Source of the DNA: Pseudomonas sp. MTM4
GTDB lineage: Bacteria; Pseudomonadota; Gammaproteobacteria; Pseudomonadales; Pseudomonadaceae
Direction: 5' to 3'
Length of the DNA stretch: 64,000 bases
Assembly: GCF_019355055.1 (NCBI RefSeq)
Contig: NZ_CP048411.1
Span: forward strand, 496,001-560,000
The notes beneath the pieces were generated by a model. The model did not search any database. It saw only the letters and a list, made by a program, of their open reading frames with translations, and was not told the origin of the DNA. Positions 37,601-46,382 of this stretch are shown piece after piece. Both the position numbers and the translations under genes were made by a program. Positions within the stretch are counted from its first letter, which is position 1. Each line of letters opens with the position of its first letter.

Positions 37601-40169
37601 ACTGCTGGCGCGCCAGACCGAGCTGGAGCGTGAGAACCGCAAGCTGGTGCGGATCAATGCCGCGCTGATCGAGCGCGTCGAGTCCAGCGGCGCGGGGCGT
37701 GATGCACCCTATGCGGCGTTCCAGCATTCGGTAGAGCTGGCCGAGCAGGTACGCGAGCGTACCGACGCGCTGAACCAGACGATGGCTGAACTCCAGGGCA
37801 GCAACCAGCTGCTCAGCGATGCGCGCCTGCGGGCGGAAACCGCACACCAGCACTTGGTCGACGCCATCGAGAGCATCTCCGATGCCTTTGTGCTGTTCGA
37901 CTGCGAGCAGCGCATCGTTCTGTTCAATCGGCGCTTCAAATCGCTGTGGAACCGAACCCCGGTGCGCATCAACGCTGGCACGCGATTGGCCGATGTGCGG
38001 CAGCTGGCCAAGAGCACAGGGCTCATCGTCGAGGAACATCAAGGCAAGGGCGATGAGCCCACAGTCTATCGACTGAACAACGGCCGCTGGGTACAGGTCA
38101 GTGAACGACCGACTCGCGAGGGTGGGTTGGTGATGCTCTACACCGACATCACCGAGGTGAAAGTCAGCGAAACCATGCGCCGCGAACAGGCGCTGGCGCA
38201 GAAGTCGCGTCTGCTGCAACGCGCGGTGGACAACCTGTCCCAAGGCGTGGCCATGGTGGGCGCCGAGGGCACGCTGGAACTGTGGAACCGGCGTTTTCTC
38301 GAACTCTGCGGGCTTGCTCCGATCGAGGCGCATCGGCCGTTCGATGAGGTGATGGCAGAGAGCGAGCTGAAGCTCCTGACGCCCAACAGTCGAGATGGTA
38401 ACGGGCGACCTATCCGTGAGCTGGAGCAGCGCCTGTTCGACGGACGCATGCTGGAGATCCGCACCCATGCGCTGCCCACCGGCGGCTTCGTCAACACCTT
38501 CACCGACATCACCGATCGCTACCGCCACGCCGAGGCGCTGCGTGAGAGCGAACGTTGGATCCGCCTGATCACCGACCACGTACCGGCGCTGATTGCCTAC
38601 GTGTCTTCCGATCTGACCTACGAGTTCACCAACAAGGTCTACGAGCAATGGTACCGCTGGCCCAGCGAAGGCATGCTCGGGCAGAGCCTGCCCGAAGTGC
38701 ACAGCGGCGAGCATTGGCGGCAGCTGGCGCCTTATATCGACCGCGCCTTGTCCGGCGAAAACGTCAGCTTCGAGATGTCCGAGTGCAACCATGCCGGTCA
38801 GCAGCGCTACATGCTGCGTTCCTACGTACCGAACCGGCTTTCCAGCGGCGAGGTCGCCGGCATCTTCGTGCTGATCCAGGACATCACCGACCGCCGGCGT
38901 ACCGCCGAGGCGCTGCACCAGGCCTATCAGAACCTGGAGCAGCGAGTGCGCGAGCGCACCGCCGAACTGACCAGCCTCAACGACCAGCTGTTGCGCGAGA
39001 TCGAAGAGCGCAGCCTGGTTGAAGCACGGTTGCGCGAGGCCAAGCGCGAGTCGGAGCTGGCCAACCTGTCCAAGACCAAGTTTCTCGCAGCCGTCAGCCA
39101 TGACTTGTTGCAGCCGCTGAATGCCGCGCGGCTGTTCACTAGCGCTTTGCTGGAGCAGCCGGCAGAGCCCAGCGGCGGGCTGGTGCGCAACATCAGCAAC
39201 TCACTGGAGGACGTGGAGAATCTGCTCGGCACCCTGGTGGACATTTCCAAGCTCGACGCCGGCGTGATCAAGCCCGATATCGCTCCGTTCGCCGTCAGTG
39301 AACTGCTGGAGAACCTGGCCATGGAGTTCCGCCAGATCGCCGGGGCCGAGCGCCTGCAGCTGGATTCCATCCCCAGTTCGGCACTGGTGCGCAGCGATAT
39401 CCAACTGCTGGCGCGCATCCTGCGCAATCTGCTGACCAATGCCATCCGCTATACGCCGCAGGGGCGCGTGCTGCTGGGCTGCCGGCGGCGTCGGCAGCGG
39501 CTGTCGATCGAGGTGTGGGACACCGGCGTCGGCATCGCCGAGGACAAGCTTGAGGAAATCTTCCAGGAGTTCAAACGCGGGGAGGGCGTGCGGCCGAACC
39601 AGGACCGCGGGCTGGGCCTCGGCCTGGCCATCGTCGAGAAGATCGCGCGCATGCTCGGCCATCGCATTCAGGTCAGCTCGCAGCCGGGGCGAGGGTCCCG
39701 GTTCGCCATCGAGGTGCCGCTGGCCAAGCGCGCCCCCATGACACGTGCCGAGCCGACCACCACTGAGCTGGTGCTGCAGCGTTTGCAGGGCGCGCGGGTC
39801 TGGGTGCTGGATAACGACACGGCGATCTGCGCCGGCATGCGCACCCTGCTCGAAGGCTGGGGTTGCTTGGTGATCACCGCATTGTCGGAAGAAGATCTGG
39901 CGCGCCAGGTGGACGACTTCCATGCCGAGGCCGATCTGCTGATCGCCGACTACCACCTGGACAACGGTCACACCGGCATCGACGTGGTCGCCAAGGTCAA
40001 CGCCCGCCGCGCCAGCCCGCTGCCTGCGCTGATGATCACCGCCAACTACAGCAACGACCTCAAGCAGCAGGTACGCGAGCTGGGCCACATGCTGATGCAC
40101 AAGCCGGTACGGCCGATGAAGCTCAAGACCGCCATGTGCCACATGCTGGAGCATGGGCTGGCGGGCTGA
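37530..40169 (+). CDS. nahK: Hybrid sensor histidine kinase NahK (ErcS')
   Basis: 879 aa. A coiled coil at about 25-110, three PAS regions (about 110-215, 225-335, 345-450), a second coiled coil, then the dimerisation domain with AAVSHDLLQPLNAARLF (phospho-acceptor His 524), a full ATPase domain (NLLTNAIRYTPQG, GLGLGLAIVEK) and a C-terminal receiver (LLIADYHLDNG). No membrane segment, so it is cytoplasmic, fitting control by soluble NosP. The ATG has GGAG nine bases upstream; a later start (GTG at 37560) is also possible. In P. aeruginosa it feeds the HptB relay and affects ethanol oxidation. Confidence 0.9.
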   Translation: MACISTRPSPVLPLADQEGGAVIELLARQTELERENRKLVRINAALIERVESSGAGRDAPYAAFQHSVELAEQVRERTDALNQTMAELQGSNQLLSDARLRAETAHQHLVDAIESISDAFVLFDCEQRIVLFNRRFKSLWNRTPVRINAGTRLADVRQLAKSTGLIVEEHQGKGDEPTVYRLNNGRWVQVSERPTREGGLVMLYTDITEVKVSETMRREQALAQKSRLLQRAVDNLSQGVAMVGAEGTLELWNRRFLELCGLAPIEAHRPFDEVMAESELKLLTPNSRDGNGRPIRELEQRLFDGRMLEIRTHALPTGGFVNTFTDITDRYRHAEALRESERWIRLITDHVPALIAYVSSDLTYEFTNKVYEQWYRWPSEGMLGQSLPEVHSGEHWRQLAPYIDRALSGENVSFEMSECNHAGQQRYMLRSYVPNRLSSGEVAGIFVLIQDITDRRRTAEALHQAYQNLEQRVRERTAELTSLNDQLLREIEERSLVEARLREAKRESELANLSKTKFLAAVSHDLLQPLNAARLFTSALLEQPAEPSGGLVRNISNSLEDVENLLGTLVDISKLDAGVIKPDIAPFAVSELLENLAMEFRQIAGAERLQLDSIPSSALVRSDIQLLARILRNLLTNAIRYTPQGRVLLGCRRRRQRLSIEVWDTGVGIAEDKLEEIFQEFKRGEGVRPNQDRGLGLGLAIVEKIARMLGHRIQVSSQPGRGSRFAIEVPLAKRAPMTRAEPTTTELVLQRLQGARVWVLDNDTAICAGMRTLLEGWGCLVITALSEEDLARQVDDFHAEADLLIADYHLDNGHTGIDVVAKVNARRASPLPALMITANYSNDLKQQVRELGHMLMHKPVRPMKLKTAMCHMLEHGLAG

Positions 40170-40216
40170 GTAGGCATGCTTCGCTGATACGGAGGAAGGA
40201 CGGTGTGGCTCTTGTT

Positions 40217-40274
40217 GGTGCGCGGAGCGCACCCTACTAGGGGCAGGACTCTTGTAGGGTGCGCTCCGCGCACC
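40217..40274. repeat. REPIN 3 (GTAGGGTGCGC type)
   Basis: Two near-identical inverted 21-bp units at 40217-40237 and 40254-40274. Located between the convergent nahK and agmR genes. Confidence 0.88.
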
Positions 40275-40291
40275 GAAGAGCCCGCCCCGAC

Positions 40292-40957
40292 TCAGCGACG
40301 CAGGTAGGCGGTGAAGTCGATATCGCCGGCCGAGAGAATCGCCTGCACGCGGTTGTGCACGTTGAGCTTGCGCAGGATCGCCGAGACGTGGGCCTTGACC
40401 GTGGTTTCGGCGATGTCGAGGTTATAGGCGATCTGCTTGTTGGATTCGCCCTTGGTCATGCGCTCCAGCACCAGTAGTTGCTTGCGGGTCAGCGCCTGCA
40501 GCAGCTCGGGCGGGATCGAAGGTTCGTTGTAGCTGGTCTGGCGCCGGCCGCTTTTCTGGCTGCGGATAATGTCCGAGGGCAGGTAGACGTTGCCGTTGAG
40601 AATTTGCTCGATGGCCTCGGTCATCTGTGCGCGAGGCGAAGACTTGGTGATGAAACCGACCGCGCCGTAGGTGATCGCCTGCAACACGATTTGCTTGTCC
40701 TGCTCGGCGGAAACGATCACCACCGGAATCGTCGGCGCCTCGTTGCGCAGGTTGATCAGCCCGTTCAGGCCATGCATGCCGGGCATGTTGAGGTCGAGCA
40801 GGACCAGGTCGAGGTCGTCGTGTTCGAGCGTCAAGGCCAAGGCACTGTCGAGGTCGGCGGTTTCCAGAATTTCGCTGTCAGGAAAGCCGTCGCGGATGAC
40901 GTTGTGGATGGCTTCGCGAAACAGCGGATGGTCGTCGGCAATCAATATCTTGTACAA
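40292..40957 (-). CDS. agmR: LuxR-type response regulator AgmR/ErbR
   Basis: 221 aa. Receiver with D8/D9 and phospho-acceptor D55 ([16 protein letters not shown]), then a LuxR-type helix-turn-helix ([40 protein letters not shown] region, 155-205). The start [21 protein letters not shown] closely matches P. aeruginosa AgmR (PA1978), also named ErbR, which activates PQQ synthesis and exa genes and is needed for growth on ethanol and glycerol. No kinase gene is adjacent on its strand. Confidence 0.9.
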   Translation of the reverse strand: MYKILIADDHPLFREAIHNVIRDGFPDSEILETADLDSALALTLEHDDLDLVLLDLNMPGMHGLNGLINLRNEAPTIPVVIVSAEQDKQIVLQAITYGAVGFITKSSPRAQMTEAIEQILNGNVYLPSDIIRSQKSGRRQTSYNEPSIPPELLQALTRKQLLVLERMTKGESNKQIAYNLDIAETTVKAHVSAILRKLNVHNRVQAILSAGDIDFTAYLRR

Positions 40958-41002
40958 GGCTGGTCACCTCTTTTTGTGGTTATGGTCGGCACGCTTGGTG
41001 GA

Positions 41003-41561
41003 TCATTCCGGACCGTTCAGAGCCTCCGGCGTTGCGGGGCTCAGGGGCAGGCCGGCCTGTTCCCAGCCGTCCACGCCATCGCGATACCAGTAAAGGTTCG
41101 TGTAGCCCAGTGCGTGAGCCCGTCGGGTGGCGTTCCAGCCCAGCCAGCAATCGGAGCGGCAGTAGAATACCAGCGGCTGGTCGAAACGCCCCCGGCTGAT
41201 ACGGGCAAGGTTCCTAGCGAAATAGTCCGCCCATTCCGGTGTGAGGGCTCCATCCCCGGTATTGGGCAGCCAGACGCTGCCGGGCAGGTTGGAGTGCGCC
41301 TCGGTTTCGATGAAGCGACCGGCCAGCCACTGGCGACGATAGACATCCACCAGCACCAGCTGCGGCTCGTCATCCAGCAATGTGCGTAGCGAGGCGGTGT
41401 CCAGCGTTTGCGCACCTTCGGCGGTGGCGGGCGTCGGGCTGCGGTAGTGCGCCTGGCGGTAACCCTCGGCGGAGAACAGCTCGTCATCCGCTTGCGCCGA
41501 TGCTGTCTGGTTGATGCCCAGGCAGGTCAATATGACGATCAGTAACGGTAGACGCGGCATC
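41003..41561 (-). CDS. PQQ-dependent catabolism-associated CXXCW-motif protein (rhodanese-like)
   Basis: 185 aa. Signal peptide MPRLPLLIVILTCLGINQTASA, then a rhodanese-like domain. LVFYCRSDCWLGWNATRRA holds the two Cys and Trp that name the family, followed by YTNLYWYRDGVDGWEQ. The family occurs with PQQ alcohol dehydrogenases and is thought to support their periplasmic redox chain, but its function is not established. AGGAG lies eight bases before the ATG. The much longer open frame upstream is not coding. Confidence 0.87.
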
Positions 41562-41644
41562 GTCTGGGCTCCTGTGTGCTCCGATGAAAGGATTACAGAA
41601 CAATGGTGCTGGCTTTGAAATCCTACGATGGAGGCGAAAACCGG

Positions 41645-41658
41645 TACCAAAGTAGTAG
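41645..41658 (+). promoter_or_regulatory. TACCAA motif, copy 1
   Basis: TACCAAAGTAGTAG, 303 bases before exaE. Shares TACCAA, AG at positions 10-11 and A at 13 with four other copies upstream of exaE, exaB, exaC and pqqA. Confidence 0.55.
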
Positions 41659-41740
41659 ATCGCCACGCGTCCAACGCGCAACCAGGAAGGAAGACGTCGG
41701 CGGCGCAAGCGGGACTGCATAGAAAGTACGGCTCCGGCGC

Positions 41741-41754
41741 TACCAAGGTAGTAG
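41741..41754 (+). promoter_or_regulatory. TACCAA motif, copy 2
   Basis: TACCAAGGTAGTAG, 207 bases before exaE and 96 bases after copy 1. CTACC-AA-GGTAG at its core is also an inverted repeat. Confidence 0.6.
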
Positions 41755-41832
41755 GCAGGTGAGTGTTTCCAAGCTCTAGCATGTGGTTATCCGTAGCACG
41801 AACTGGCGCCGGAAGCCCGTGAGGTACTAGCC

Positions 41833-41891
41833 GGTGCGCAGAGCGCACCCTACGGATGTACAAGACCCTTATAGGGTGCGCTCCGCGCACC
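41833..41891. repeat. REPIN 4 (GTAGGGTGCGC type)
   Basis: Inverted units at 41833-41853 and 41871-41891. It lies directly before the exaE start region. Confidence 0.85.
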
Positions 41892-41947
41892 ACGGACCTG
41901 ATGGCCGACAGTGGCCTGAACGTCCCTTATGAGAAGGCGGCTAGCCT

Positions 41948-42613
41948 GTGAAAATTCTTCTGGTAGATGACCATGCGATGGTGCGTCAGGGTTGCGCCGC
42001 GTTGCTGCGTGCAGTGCTGCCCGAGGTACAGCTGAGCGAAGCCTGCGACGGCGAGCAGGCGTTGGGCGAGTGCCAGCGGGACATCCCAAGCCTAGTGATT
42101 ATGGATATCGGCCTGCCAGGTATCAGCGGTATCGAGACCACGCGACGGCTGCGCCAGCGGCTGCCGCAGCTACGCGTGCTGTTTTTCAGCATGCACGATG
42201 AGCTTTCACTGGTTCGCCAGGCGCTGGATACCGGAGCGGCGGGATATATCACCAAAAAGGCGTCGCCACAGGTGCTGATCGAGGCCGTGCGGCGCGTTCT
42301 CTCCGGCCATGCCTATATCGAACAGCCGCTGGCTACCGAACTGGCGCGCAATCCTGGCCACTACGGCTCACCGGACCCGCGTCTGCAAGGCATGACTCAG
42401 CGTGAGTTCGAAGTTTTCGTGATGCTCGCCAAGGGCACACCCGCCCGGCAGATCGCCGAGCAGTTGTGCATCAGCGGCAAGACCGTTTCCAACTACCTGA
42501 CCATGCTCAAGAGCAAACTGCAGGTCGGCTCCCATGCTGAACTGGTACACCTGGCCATCGATACCGGCGTGCTGCGCGTCGGCGAGCGGAAAATGGTATT
42601 ACAAGTTTCCTGA
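41948..42613 (+). CDS. exaE: LuxR-type response regulator ExaE/EraR
   Basis: 221 aa. Receiver with D7/D8 and phospho-acceptor D53 (LVIMDIGLPGISGIE), and a C-terminal LuxR-type helix-turn-helix (MTQREFEVFVMLAKGTPAR then ISGKTVSNYLTMLKSKL). It corresponds to P. aeruginosa ExaE (EraR), which turns on exaA and exaBC. There the kinase ExaD/EraS lies next to it; here no such kinase exists in the window. An ATG follows GGCTAGCCTGTG with only a weak ribosome site. Confidence 0.85.
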   Translation: MKILLVDDHAMVRQGCAALLRAVLPEVQLSEACDGEQALGECQRDIPSLVIMDIGLPGISGIETTRRLRQRLPQLRVLFFSMHDELSLVRQALDTGAAGYITKKASPQVLIEAVRRVLSGHAYIEQPLATELARNPGHYGSPDPRLQGMTQREFEVFVMLAKGTPARQIAEQLCISGKTVSNYLTMLKSKLQVGSHAELVHLAIDTGVLRVGERKMVLQVS

Positions 42614-42700
42614 GGCGACCCACCGGGTGGAGTGTTTGTGGGTATGTGCCTGTGTAGGGTCGCTGATTACTTGGTAGGCATCTGAATGCATCGGCTTTTC

Positions 42701-42760
42701 GTAGGATGCGCTCCGCGCACCAGCGGCCTCGGTGAATGTGGTGCGCGGAGCGCACCCTTT
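42701..42760. repeat. REPIN 5 (GTAGGGTGCGC type)
   Basis: Units at 42701-42721 and about 42740-42758; the second reaches to within a few bases of the stop codon of the pentapeptide gene. Confidence 0.85.
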
Positions 42761-42766
42761 TCGCAA

Positions 42767-43411
42767 TTATTTTTCCCAGTCCATCGGGCAATCCGTGCAG
42801 CCTTCCATGTTGGTGCCCTGAAAGGTTGCGTAATGCCGGCGCGCGCCCGTGAGGATGGCATTTTCGAGGTTGGCGTCGTTGAACTTTGCTTCTTGCAAGT
42901 TGGCGTCGGTCAGGTTGGCGCCTTTGAGGTCGGCCTTGCTGAGCCAGGTCATCTCTAGGTCGGCGGCGCTCAGGTTGCTGTCGTGCAGCTTGGCGCCGCT
43001 CATGCGTGCAAATTCGAGGTAGGCGCCGGTGAGGTTGGCCCCCTTGAACTGCGCGGCCTGGGCGAACAGTCCCCAGCCCTGGATGGCTACCAGTTGGGCA
43101 TTGGTGAAATCGGCCAGGCGCAGGTTGGACTGTTGCAGGCTGGCGCGGTTGAGCGTTGCGCCGCTCAGGTTGGCCTTCTCAAGGTTGGCCAGGTCCAGAA
43201 TAGTGTGGCGCAGGTTGGCGCCGGACAGATTGGCGCCGGCCAGGTTGATCTTGCGCAGGTCCTGATTGCTGAGATCGGCACCGCGCAGGTCGGCGTTGGT
43301 GCACTGGCTTTCCGGTTCGAGTGTGCAGCCGTTAATGATCAGGGGTTGGTCGTCGGCGAAAGACGGGGCAGCAACGAATAACAAGGGAAGGATCAGGCTG
43401 GACGGTTTCAT
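42767..43411 (-). CDS. Secreted pentapeptide-repeat protein
   Basis: 214 aa. Signal peptide MKPSSLILPLLFVAAPSFA, then about 28 pentapeptide repeats of the A(D/N)LXX type (ADLRGADLSNQDL, ANLSGANL, and so on) forming a right-handed beta helix. Two cysteines lie before the helix and two near the C-terminal CTDCPMDW. Such proteins are often found beside exaA in pseudomonads, but the function is unknown. The ATG at 43411 is preferred over one five codons upstream; the ribosome site is weak. Confidence 0.87.
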   Translation of the reverse strand: MKPSSLILPLLFVAAPSFADDQPLIINGCTLEPESQCTNADLRGADLSNQDLRKINLAGANLSGANLRHTILDLANLEKANLSGATLNRASLQQSNLRLADFTNAQLVAIQGWGLFAQAAQFKGANLTGAYLEFARMSGAKLHDSNLSAADLEMTWLSKADLKGANLTDANLQEAKFNDANLENAILTGARRHYATFQGTNMEGCTDCPMDWEK

Positions 43412-43428
43412 ATGAGGCCCATGCATGT

Positions 43429-43488
43429 GTAGGGTGCGCTCTGCGCACCGGATTCAGAATAAAAGCTGGTGCGCGAAGCGCACCCTAC
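43429..43488. repeat. REPIN 6 (GTAGGGTGCGC type)
   Basis: Inverted units at 43429-43449 and 43468-43488, between exaA and the pentapeptide gene. Confidence 0.88.
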
Positions 43489-43555
43489 GGGCGACGAGAG
43501 CGCTCGCATCTAGCGAAAAGGCCGTGTCCGCGATGAGGCGGGCACGGCCGGGACA

Positions 43556-45427
43556 TCAGCGCTGGGCGGTCTTGTTTTCCCACTCAGGTAATTTGAACAC
43601 CCAGAACGAGCCGCCCTGTGCGACCGGCTTGGTCAGCTCGGCCATGTCGCCGCCCCACAGCGGCACTGCGCCGCCGTAACCGACGGTCACGCCGATGTAC
43701 TGCTCGCCGTCCTGCTCCCAGGTCACGGGCGGGGAGATGATTCCGCTGCCGGTCTGGAATTTCCAAAGCTCGTCGCCGGTCTTGGCGTCAAAGGCCTTGA
43801 AGTAGCCATCGCTGGTGCCGGTGAACACCAAGTTGCCCTTGGTGGCCAGCACACCGGCCCACAGCGGCAGCTTCTCCTTGTGTTCCCACTCCACCTTGCC
43901 GGTGGTGGGGTTCATGGCGCGCAGGATGCCAACGTGGTCGTCATACATGCGCTTGATGCGGAAGCCCTGGCCAAGGTAGGCCGAACCCTTCTTGTAGCTG
44001 ACTTCCTCGGTCCAGTAGTCCTCTTTCCAGTGGTTGGCAGGCACGTAGAACAGGCCGGTGTCCTGGCTGTAGGCCATGGGGTTCCAGTTCTTGCCGCCGA
44101 GGAAGGGCGGGGAGACCTCGACTGCTTTGCCGTGCTTCTCGCCCGGCTCGGGCTTGGGTGGACGCTGGCCTTCGTTTTCAATCGGGCGTCCGGTCTCGAG
44201 GTCGATACCTTTGGCCCAGGTGATGTTGTCGACGAAGGGGAAGGCGTTCTGCAGCTTGCCGTCGTTACGGTCGACCACGTAGAAAAAGCCGTTGCGGTCA
44301 GCGTGGGCGGTGGCCTTGATCGTCTTGCCGTCTTTGTCCTTGTAGTCGAAGAGCACTAGCTCGTTGTTGCCGGAGAAGTCCCAGGCATCGTTCGGCGTGT
44401 GCTGGTAGAACCATTTCACTTCACCGGTGCTCGGGTCGACGCCAACCTGGCCGGACGTGTAGAGGCTGTCGTAGTCCTGGGGCTTGCCATCCTTGGAGGT
44501 GCGTGCCCAGCCGTTCCACGGGGCCGGGTTGCCGGCTCCGACAATGATGGTGTTGGTCTCGGCATCGAAGCTCGCGCTCTGCCACGGTGCGCCGCCACCC
44601 TGGCTCCAGGCCTCGACCTTGCCGGTGGGGGAGTTCGGATCGTCCGGCCAGGAGGGCGCCTTGATGTCGCCGGTGGGGGTGCTGTCCTTGCCGTTCAGGC
44701 GACCCACATGACCTTCGACGAAGGGACGCATCCAGATTTCTTCACCGGTATCCGGATCGCGGGCGAACAGCTTGCCGACCACGCCAAATTCGTCCCCCGA
44801 ACTGCCGTGAATCAGCAGCACCTTGCCGGTCTCGCCGTCTTTCACGAGGGTCGGTGCGCCGGTCATGGTGTAGCCCGCGCCGTGATCGCCGAATTTCTTG
44901 TTCCAGACGACCTTGCCGGTGTCTTTGTTCAGCGCCACGACGCGAGCATCGAGAGTGCCAAAGTAGACCTTGTCGCCATAAATGGCGACGCCGCGGTTGA
45001 CCACATCGCAGCAGGGACGGATGTCGTCGGGCAGGCGATGGGCGTAGCTCCAGAGGCGCTTACCGGTCTTGGCATCCAGCGCGAATACCCGCGAGTAGGA
45101 GCCGGTGACGTAAATGATGCCGTCGTGCACCACGGCCTGGGATTCCTGTCCGCGCTGCTTCTCGTCGCCGAAGGAGAACGACCAGGCGGGTGTCAGCTTG
45201 AAGACGTTCTTGTCGTTGACCTGAGCCAGCGGGCTGAAGCGCTGGGCGTGGGTGCCCAAGCCATATTGCAGGACGTTGTTGGTCGAAATGTGGTCGTTGG
45301 CGATGTCTTCCCAGCTGACCGGCGTGGCCTGGGCGGCACCGATCATTGCAAGGCTGCCAGCCAGTGCCAGGCATTGCACGGCTAAGGCGAGGGGACGTTT
45401 GCTGCCGGGGTGCGATCTTGTTGTCAT
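43556..45427 (-). CDS. exaA: Quinoprotein ethanol dehydrogenase ExaA (PQQ, calcium type)
   Basis: 623 aa, the same size as P. aeruginosa ExaA. A signal peptide (to AAQA, about residue 34) is followed by an eight-bladed quinoprotein propeller with tryptophan-docking repeats. The adjacent-cysteine disulfide is in RPCCDVV (139-140). The catalytic Asp is about residue 350 in NDAWDFSGNN, and the residue two after it is Ser, not Asp, so the enzyme should use Ca2+ and not a lanthanide. It oxidises ethanol and other primary alcohols in the periplasm, passing electrons to ExaB. AAGGGA precedes the ATG. Confidence 0.94.
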   Translation of the reverse strand: MTTRSHPGSKRPLALAVQCLALAGSLAMIGAAQATPVSWEDIANDHISTNNVLQYGLGTHAQRFSPLAQVNDKNVFKLTPAWSFSFGDEKQRGQESQAVVHDGIIYVTGSYSRVFALDAKTGKRLWSYAHRLPDDIRPCCDVVNRGVAIYGDKVYFGTLDARVVALNKDTGKVVWNKKFGDHGAGYTMTGAPTLVKDGETGKVLLIHGSSGDEFGVVGKLFARDPDTGEEIWMRPFVEGHVGRLNGKDSTPTGDIKAPSWPDDPNSPTGKVEAWSQGGGAPWQSASFDAETNTIIVGAGNPAPWNGWARTSKDGKPQDYDSLYTSGQVGVDPSTGEVKWFYQHTPNDAWDFSGNNELVLFDYKDKDGKTIKATAHADRNGFFYVVDRNDGKLQNAFPFVDNITWAKGIDLETGRPIENEGQRPPKPEPGEKHGKAVEVSPPFLGGKNWNPMAYSQDTGLFYVPANHWKEDYWTEEVSYKKGSAYLGQGFRIKRMYDDHVGILRAMNPTTGKVEWEHKEKLPLWAGVLATKGNLVFTGTSDGYFKAFDAKTGDELWKFQTGSGIISPPVTWEQDGEQYIGVTVGYGGAVPLWGGDMAELTKPVAQGGSFWVFKLPEWENKTAQR

Positions 45428-45549
45428 GGTTGCGATTCCCTTGGTCGGTTCGGACAAGGCCGCTGCTCGGTCTGTGTAGACGCGGGTCTGACACTGCCGA
45501 TAGCGGCTTGGCGAATCGATTATTGGAAGCGCGGCGCAGGCGCCGATAC

Positions 45550-45582
45550 GGAAAAATTCCCGCGAACGCCGGGAATATTTCC
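45550..45582. promoter_or_regulatory. Inverted repeat in the exaA-exaB control region
   Basis: Arms GGAAAAATTCCCG and CGGGAATATTTCC, one mismatch, 7-base centre. No T run, so a protein-binding site is more likely than a terminator. Confidence 0.6.
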
Positions 45583-45655
45583 CAAACGTCCGGTGTTTTG
45601 GCCTTGCTCCACAAGTGCTGTTCGACCCACTGCCAAAGGTGGTGGGAAAGCTTGC

Positions 45656-45669
45656 TACCAAGGGAGGAG
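45656..45669 (+). promoter_or_regulatory. TACCAA motif, copy 3
   Basis: TACCAAGGGAGGAG, 127 bases before exaB. Shares all nine fixed positions with the other copies. Confidence 0.6.
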
Positions 45670-45782
45670 TCGCCGGCTTCCAAAGCAGGATTCAGTCAAC
45701 CCGACACCACCGCCAACATGGTCGCCATGCGCTCCCGGAAGGGGGCTGCCTTGCACGGATTCACGAAACGAGGTGGTTAGTC

Positions 45783-46220
45783 ATGAACAATAAGAACCCT
45801 ATGCGCGCACTTGTGGCTGCAGGCTTTATCGCTGTAACCGGTCTGGCCCTGGCTCATGGTGATGTCGTTCCCCATGCCGTAGAGACCAAGGGCCTGCCCG
45901 CTCTTGGTGAAGAGTGGGTGGATGAAAACCCCTATCGTGAACCGGGCGAGCACCACGACCTTGCTGTAGAAATTGGCTCTTCTGCCTACAACCAGAACTG
46001 CGCCCGCTGCCATGGTCTGGAAGCGATCTCAGGCGGCATCGCGCCGGATCTGCGTGAGCTGGAAGCCGATATAAGCGGTGACGAGTGGTACAAGGAGCGC
46101 GTGATCAACGGCGCGGTGCGAGACGGCGCGGTGTACATGCCACGCATGGCCGATACGCTCAGCCAGGAAGCGCTGTGGGCCATCCGTACCTATATAGAGA
46201 GCGAAGCGACCAAGCAGTGA
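45783..46220 (+). CDS. exaB: Cytochrome c550 ExaB
   Basis: 145 aa with a signal peptide (to about ALAHG, residue 26). The haem site is CARCH (73-77) and a candidate Met ligand lies in VYMPRM. It is the electron acceptor of ExaA in P. aeruginosa. GAGGTGG lies eight bases before the ATG. Normal length. Confidence 0.93.
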   Translation: MNNKNPMRALVAAGFIAVTGLALAHGDVVPHAVETKGLPALGEEWVDENPYREPGEHHDLAVEIGSSAYNQNCARCHGLEAISGGIAPDLRELEADISGDEWYKERVINGAVRDGAVYMPRMADTLSQEALWAIRTYIESEATKQ

Positions 46221-46234
46221 TGCGGGTGAAAAAT

Positions 46235-46295
46235 GTAGGGTGCGCTCCGCGCACCGCACGCACCGAGGTCTGGCGGTGCGCCAAGCGCACCCTAC
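46235..46295. repeat. REPIN 7 (GTAGGGTGCGC type)
   Basis: Inverted units at 46235-46255 and 46275-46295, between exaB and the SoxYZ-like gene. Confidence 0.87.
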
Positions 46296-46382
46296 GAAAA
46301 AACCGTGCTGCTTCGTGCAGGCGGACAGCTCATCCGAAAAGATCACGGGGCTGCCATGCCGATCCGCCGCCGGAGATACGAC

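Larger units (their letters stand above)
41562..41947. other. Divergent control region of exaE and the CXXCW gene
   Basis: 386 bases. It holds two copies of the TACCAANNNAGNAS motif (41645 and 41741) and REPIN 4. Confidence 0.65.
45428..45782. promoter_or_regulatory. Divergent exaA-exaB control region
   Basis: 355 bases between the two start codons. It contains a 13-bp imperfect inverted repeat (45550-45582) and the TACCAA motif at 45656. Confidence 0.75.

Noticed and set aside
41003..41893. 296-aa version of the CXXCW protein starting at 41893
   Set aside because: The extension reads through a REPIN and both TACCAA motifs. The ATG at 41561 starts a good signal peptide and has AGGAG.
44399..45385. 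328-aa plus-strand frame opposite exaA
   Set aside because: Antisense shadow; the exaA frame has all family motifs.
45631..45645. TGCCAAAGGTGGTGG as another TACCAA motif copy
   Set aside because: It fails four of the nine fixed positions. It may be a degenerate relative but I did not count it.
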